DNA of 64,000 bases from Mycobacteroides chelonae. Lineage in GTDB: Bacteria; Actinomycetota; Actinomycetes; Mycobacteriales; Mycobacteriaceae. The DNA is taken from the NCBI GenBank assembly GCA_014204435.1, contig JACHLF010000012.1, positions 1 through 64,000 on the forward strand, in the 5' to 3' direction. Shown in pieces: positions 61,000-64,000 of this stretch. A program made the translations under genes and the position numbers. Below the pieces are notes generated by a model, which was given only the letters and a program-made list of their open reading frames with translations, had not been told where the DNA came from and made no database searches. How positions within the stretch are numbered: the stretch's first letter is position 1; every line of letters starts with the position of its first letter.

Positions 61000-61247
61000 T
61001 GGCCACCAAGCCCACACGCAATCGTCGCGCCAAACTCGCCGACACAAAGCCTGCCAAGCCGAATCTCTTTGCCAAACTTGGAGTTTCCTTGGTGGACTAC
61101 AAGGACACCAATACCCTACGGCTGTTCCTGTCCGAGCGCGGCAAGATCCGTTCGCGTCGGGTGACTGGCCTGACCGTGCAACAACAGCGCCAGGTCGCCA
61201 ATGCGATCAAGAACGCGCGCGAGATGGCGCTGCTGCCCTACGCCTGA
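60996..61247 (+). CDS. rpsR: 30S ribosomal protein S18 (zinc-independent paralogue)
   Basis: 83 residues from the GTG at 60996; an ATG at 60999 would be one residue shorter. VSLVDYKDTNTLRLFLSERGKIRSRRVTGLTVQQQRQVANAIKNAREMALLPY is the S18 core, with no zinc ligands. Last gene of the alternative ribosomal protein operon; convergent with the next gene. Confidence 0.94.
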   Translation: MMATKPTRNRRAKLADTKPAKPNLFAKLGVSLVDYKDTNTLRLFLSERGKIRSRRVTGLTVQQQRQVANAIKNAREMALLPYA

Positions 61248-61259
61248 CCCCGCCCGATA

Positions 61260-62411
61260 TCACCGAGGCTGCGGAATCGCGTTCTCCAGCAAGAAGACGT
61301 GCTCCGGGCTGATTACCTTGGTGATGGCCGTACCGAACAGCGTGCTGGGCTGCGCGGGCTGCTTGGCCACATCGGTGTTGAGCAGGGCCACTACCGTGGT
61401 CTGCTCGGCGGGTGAGTAGATGGCCAGCGTCTGATAGCCGGGGATGCTGCCGTTGTGCCCGATCCATCCGTGTGCATCGAAAATCCCTAAGCCATAGCGG
61501 ATGTCGTCGGGTACGGGGGGCATCGCCACGGTCTGCAACCGCTGATCCTGAGTCGCGGGCTTGAGGAGCTTGCCGGTTGCCAACGCCGGCACCCAGACCC
61601 TCAGGTCATCGAGCGTCGAGACCATCGCGCCCGCCCAGGAGGCCCACGATGGGTTCCAGTCGGTGCTGTCGATGACCGGCCCGGTGGGCGTCAGCTGTGT
61701 ATAACCCTGCGCGTGCGGATCCGGGATGGTGTTGGCGTCCGGAAAGCTGGTGTGGCTCATGCCGAGTGGCTCGGTAATGTGCCCGCGCACGAAAACCGGC
61801 AGCGTCTGTCCGCTGACCTTCTCCACCACTTGCCCCAACAGCACGGCGTTGGTGTTGCTGTACTCATAGCCCTGCCCGGGCGGGAAATTCGGCGGCTGGG
61901 CGAAGGCGTAGTCAAACAGCTGCTGGGTGCTGTAGCGGCGACGTGGGTCGGCCTCCAGGTCTCGGCTGAAGACCAGGGACATCGAGTAGTTGAACAGTCC
62001 ACTCTGCATCCGGGCGAGTTCACGCAGGGTGATCTCGTTCCCATTCGGGACCCTGTCCACATACTTGGCTATCGGATCGTCAAGCCCCAGCTTGCCCTCG
62101 TCGACGAGCTGCAGCAATGCCGTGACTGTGAAGGTCTTTGTCACACTGCCGATCCGGTGATAGAAGTCCGTCTGCATCGGCGCGTGAGTGGCGGCGCTCG
62201 ACACTCCGAACGTGCGCACGTACTTGCCCTTGGGGCCCCATACGCCGACGATCGCCCCCGGCACGCCGGCGTACTTCAGCACCTCGTTGATCGCCGAATC
62301 AAGCCGGGCCGATGTCGGCGCATCCAGGTCCGTGACGGTGATGGTCGCGCGCGTCCCGCAGCCGCCGACAAGCAGTGCAACGGTCAGCGTTGCAGCAAGG
62401 ATTCGACGCAT
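61260..62411 (-). CDS. Serine beta-lactamase/penicillin-binding-like lipoprotein
   Basis: 383 residues from the ATG at 62411. Lipobox LLVGGC at about residue 18. The serine hydrolase family motifs are SVTK (SxxK) in HRIGSVTKTFTVTALLQLVDEGKLGLDDP, YSNTN (YxN) and HNGSIPG (HxG). Members act as D-alanyl-D-alanine carboxypeptidases, esterases or beta-lactamases of class C type, at the cell surface. 13 bases separate it from the exonuclease gene upstream on the same strand. The substrate is unknown. Confidence 0.88.
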   Translation of the reverse strand: MRRILAATLTVALLVGGCGTRATITVTDLDAPTSARLDSAINEVLKYAGVPGAIVGVWGPKGKYVRTFGVSSAATHAPMQTDFYHRIGSVTKTFTVTALLQLVDEGKLGLDDPIAKYVDRVPNGNEITLRELARMQSGLFNYSMSLVFSRDLEADPRRRYSTQQLFDYAFAQPPNFPPGQGYEYSNTNAVLLGQVVEKVSGQTLPVFVRGHITEPLGMSHTSFPDANTIPDPHAQGYTQLTPTGPVIDSTDWNPSWASWAGAMVSTLDDLRVWVPALATGKLLKPATQDQRLQTVAMPPVPDDIRYGLGIFDAHGWIGHNGSIPGYQTLAIYSPAEQTTVVALLNTDVAKQPAQPSTLFGTAITKVISPEHVFLLENAIPQPR

Positions 62412-62424
62412 CAGGCGGGGCTCA

Positions 62425-63408
62425 TCAAAACAGTGAGTACTGAGCTCCGGCGCGGCCGGGAACCGTGAACTGCTCGATATCGGTGCCCCCGGTAACACGG
62501 CCGATCAACGTCATGAACGTCTCGTCGTCCAGGAGCGGCACACCGAGGGATCTGGCATGAAAGCCCTTCCCCTGCTGAGGGTTCGGATGATTACAGATCA
62601 CCATCGAGGTGTCCTCGTCGACCGCGTCAGCGTAGGCGAGACCGGCCTGCATGATCTGTTCGACCAGTTCCTCATGCGTGCGGGCGACCTCCGCACTGAG
62701 CGCCACCCGCATGCCCTGCACCAGCGGCTGCCCGGCGGTATACGGTCCGGGGTTGAGCCAGTGGCACGGCTGACGGGACGCCAGCGTCTTCAACGGCCGC
62801 AGCTCGTCGTGAGTAACACGGCCGTTGGGCCAGCGCGTGCGCGTGGTCTCGCGGATCGGCAGCCAGATGCTGCGTTCGCGTGCCCGGTCCAGCACCTTCG
62901 GCAGCACCTCGGCAAGCACCCGGGCATCGTCGTAGGCGTCGTGGGCCTTGAGCTGCTCGACACCCCAGTGCGCGGCCAGGGTCTCCAGGCGCAGGTTGGG
63001 GGTGTCCAGGCCCAGGCGCCGGGTCAACTCGACAGTGCACATCACCGCCTCGGTGGGCAGCTCAGCGCCGGCCAGCTCGGCCTCGGCCGCCAGGAATGAG
63101 TAGTCGAATCCGACGTTGTGGGCGACCAGGGTCCGTCCCCGCAGCAGTGCGATGAGATCGGGGACGACATCCGCGAACTCCGGTTGCCCCTCCAACATCT
63201 CCGGGGTGAGACCGTGCACATGCGTTGGGCCCGGATCGACACCGGGATTGAGCAGGCTCACCACGCTGTCGGTGATGGTCCCATCCGCATCCAGCGCCAG
63301 TGCGGCGAGGCTGATGACACGCGCCCGACCGGGCTGAAAGCCGGAAGTCTCCAGGTCAACCACGACCCACGTGGGGCTGTGGTCGGGGGTCTGCCCCCAG
63401 ATCGGCAT
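62425..63408 (-). CDS. dnaQ: DEDDh 3'-5' exonuclease (DnaQ-like) with BRCT-type C-terminus
   Basis: 327 residues from the ATG at 63408. The DEDDh motifs are WVVVDLETSGFQPG (D, E), VAHNVGFDYSFLAAE (D) and KAHDAYDDARVLAEVL (H, D), so it should degrade or proofread single-stranded DNA ends. After residue 240 a BRCT-like region follows (GMRVALSAEVARTHEELVEQIMQAGLAYADAV, TSMVICNHPNPQQGKGFHAR). Matches the DNA polymerase III epsilon-type gene found next to leuA in M. tuberculosis. The window has no polymerase subunit beside it. Confidence 0.88.
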   Translation of the reverse strand: MPIWGQTPDHSPTWVVVDLETSGFQPGRARVISLAALALDADGTITDSVVSLLNPGVDPGPTHVHGLTPEMLEGQPEFADVVPDLIALLRGRTLVAHNVGFDYSFLAAEAELAGAELPTEAVMCTVELTRRLGLDTPNLRLETLAAHWGVEQLKAHDAYDDARVLAEVLPKVLDRARERSIWLPIRETTRTRWPNGRVTHDELRPLKTLASRQPCHWLNPGPYTAGQPLVQGMRVALSAEVARTHEELVEQIMQAGLAYADAVDEDTSMVICNHPNPQQGKGFHARSLGVPLLDDETFMTLIGRVTGGTDIEQFTVPGRAGAQYSLF

Positions 63409-63443
63409 GACTGAAGGATGACATGTAGGACAGACAAGCCGCT

Positions 63444-64000
63444 CTAGGCGCGCGGGGTACGCAGCACCTGCCGGCCGATGGCGTACTTGTGCACCTCGGT
63501 GGGCCCGTCGTAGAGGCGGAACGCACGCATGTCCCGGAAGATCATCTCCACCGGCGTCTCGTCGCTGATACCGATGCCACCGAGCACCTGAACGCACCGG
63601 TCGGTCACCTTGAACAGCTCCTCGGAGACGAACGACTTGGCCATCGAGCTTTCGTGACGTCCCTTGGCGCCGTTGTCCATCATCCAGCAGGCGTGCCAGA
63701 TGGTGAGGCGACATTGATGCAGCGCGATCTCGTTGTCGGCGAGCATGAAGGAGACTCCCTGGTGCTCACCGATGGTCTTGCCGAACGAGGTCCGGGTGCG
63801 CGCGTAATCGACCGCGATGTCCTGAGCGCGAGAGGCGGCGCCGAGCCAACGCATGCAGTGCGTCAATCGCGCCGGGGCCAGCCGCAACTGCGCGTACCGG
63901 AATGCCTGGCCAGTCTCCCCGAGCAGAGCCTCACGCGGCAGGGTCAGGTTGTCGAATCGCACGACCGCATGGCCCTCGGCGTAGTTGCGGTCCATAGTGT
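63444..64000 (-). CDS. Acyl-CoA dehydrogenase (C-terminal part; 5' end beyond window)
   Basis: About 185 residues visible, entering from the right edge. Blocks LLGETGQAFRYAQLRLAPARLTHCMRWLGAASRAQDIAVDYARTRTSFGKTIGEHQGV, VTDRCVQVLGGIGISDETPVEMIFRDMRAFRLYDGPTEVHKYAIGRQVL are the C-terminal helical domain of acyl-CoA dehydrogenases, including FAD-binding contacts and the adenine site. It oxidises an acyl-CoA at C2-C3 with electron transfer flavoprotein as acceptor. The chain continues past 64000. Confidence 0.9.
   Translation of the reverse strand, partial: TMDRNYAEGHAVVRFDNLTLPREALLGETGQAFRYAQLRLAPARLTHCMRWLGAASRAQDIAVDYARTRTSFGKTIGEHQGVSFMLADNEIALHQCRLTIWHACWMMDNGAKGRHESSMAKSFVSEELFKVTDRCVQVLGGIGISDETPVEMIFRDMRAFRLYDGPTEVHKYAIGRQVLRTPRA

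Overview
The window is chromosomal DNA of a high-GC mycobacterium, most likely a rapid grower of the Mycobacteroides abscessus/chelonae group. The evidence is an intact ergothioneine cluster, an ask-asd-leuA-dnaQ neighbourhood, a moxR/DUF58/DUF4129 operon, ESX-type secreted proteins, DUF3558 lipoproteins, a 13E12-type HNH protein and a Mrf/alternative ribosomal protein locus. Gene order broadly follows the M. tuberculosis Rv3689-Rv3711 region, with several lineage-specific insertions. Species assignment is inference; no rRNA or other decisive marker is present.

Left edge (1-1320). The window opens inside an integrated element. A truncated polymorphic-toxin gene ends in a domain whose key residues match CD38/ADP-ribosyl cyclase enzymes, followed by a small candidate immunity gene. 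About 130 bp further on is the 3' half of a tRNA-Pro, with no 5' half, followed by a terminator; this looks like the right attachment site of a prophage or island.

1.3-8.7 kb holds exported proteins, an SGNH hydrolase, an acyltransferase, an AlkA-like glycosylase, a 13E12 HNH protein and a decayed methyltransferase. 8.7-15.9 kb is the membrane protein-DUF4129-DUF4350-MoxR-DUF58 operon with divergent SpoIIM-like and RDD membrane proteins. 15.8-18.3 kb carries a cation/proton antiporter, a ParB-like protein and a PadR regulator with an FG-rich tail.

18.3-24.7 kb is a glycerol locus: glpF-glpK-glpD on the minus strand and, divergently, an IclR regulator coupled to a second glycerol kinase. 25-29.6 kb holds an aldo/keto reductase and a beta-oxidation-like set (SDR, MaoC hydratase, SCP-X thiolase) next to a TetR regulator. 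29.7-31.1 kb is a two-gene ESX-substrate-like pair that includes a transglycosylase-like enzyme. 31.5-36.8 kb is egtABCDE for ergothioneine, with a truncated glutamate-cysteine ligase fragment beside it. 39-43.2 kb is an amino-sugar operon: sugar porter, kinase, SIS-domain isomerase/deaminase and a minimal NagA.

43.2-56.7 kb mixes functional genes (ICMT-like methyltransferase, amt, nitronate monooxygenase with a KstR-like box, sensor-like exported proteins, DUF4185, asd, ask, nitroreductase) with many decaying genes. 56.7-58.7 kb is leuA, preceded by a Leu/Arg leader peptide and a hairpin that look like an attenuator. 58.7-61.2 kb is the zinc-starvation ribosome-remodelling locus (rpmE, mrf / rpmB, rpmG, rpsN, rpsR) around a Zur-like box. 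The window ends with a penicillin-binding-protein-like lipoprotein, a DnaQ-like exonuclease and a partial acyl-CoA dehydrogenase. No CRISPR array, rRNA, complete tRNA or insertion sequence was seen.
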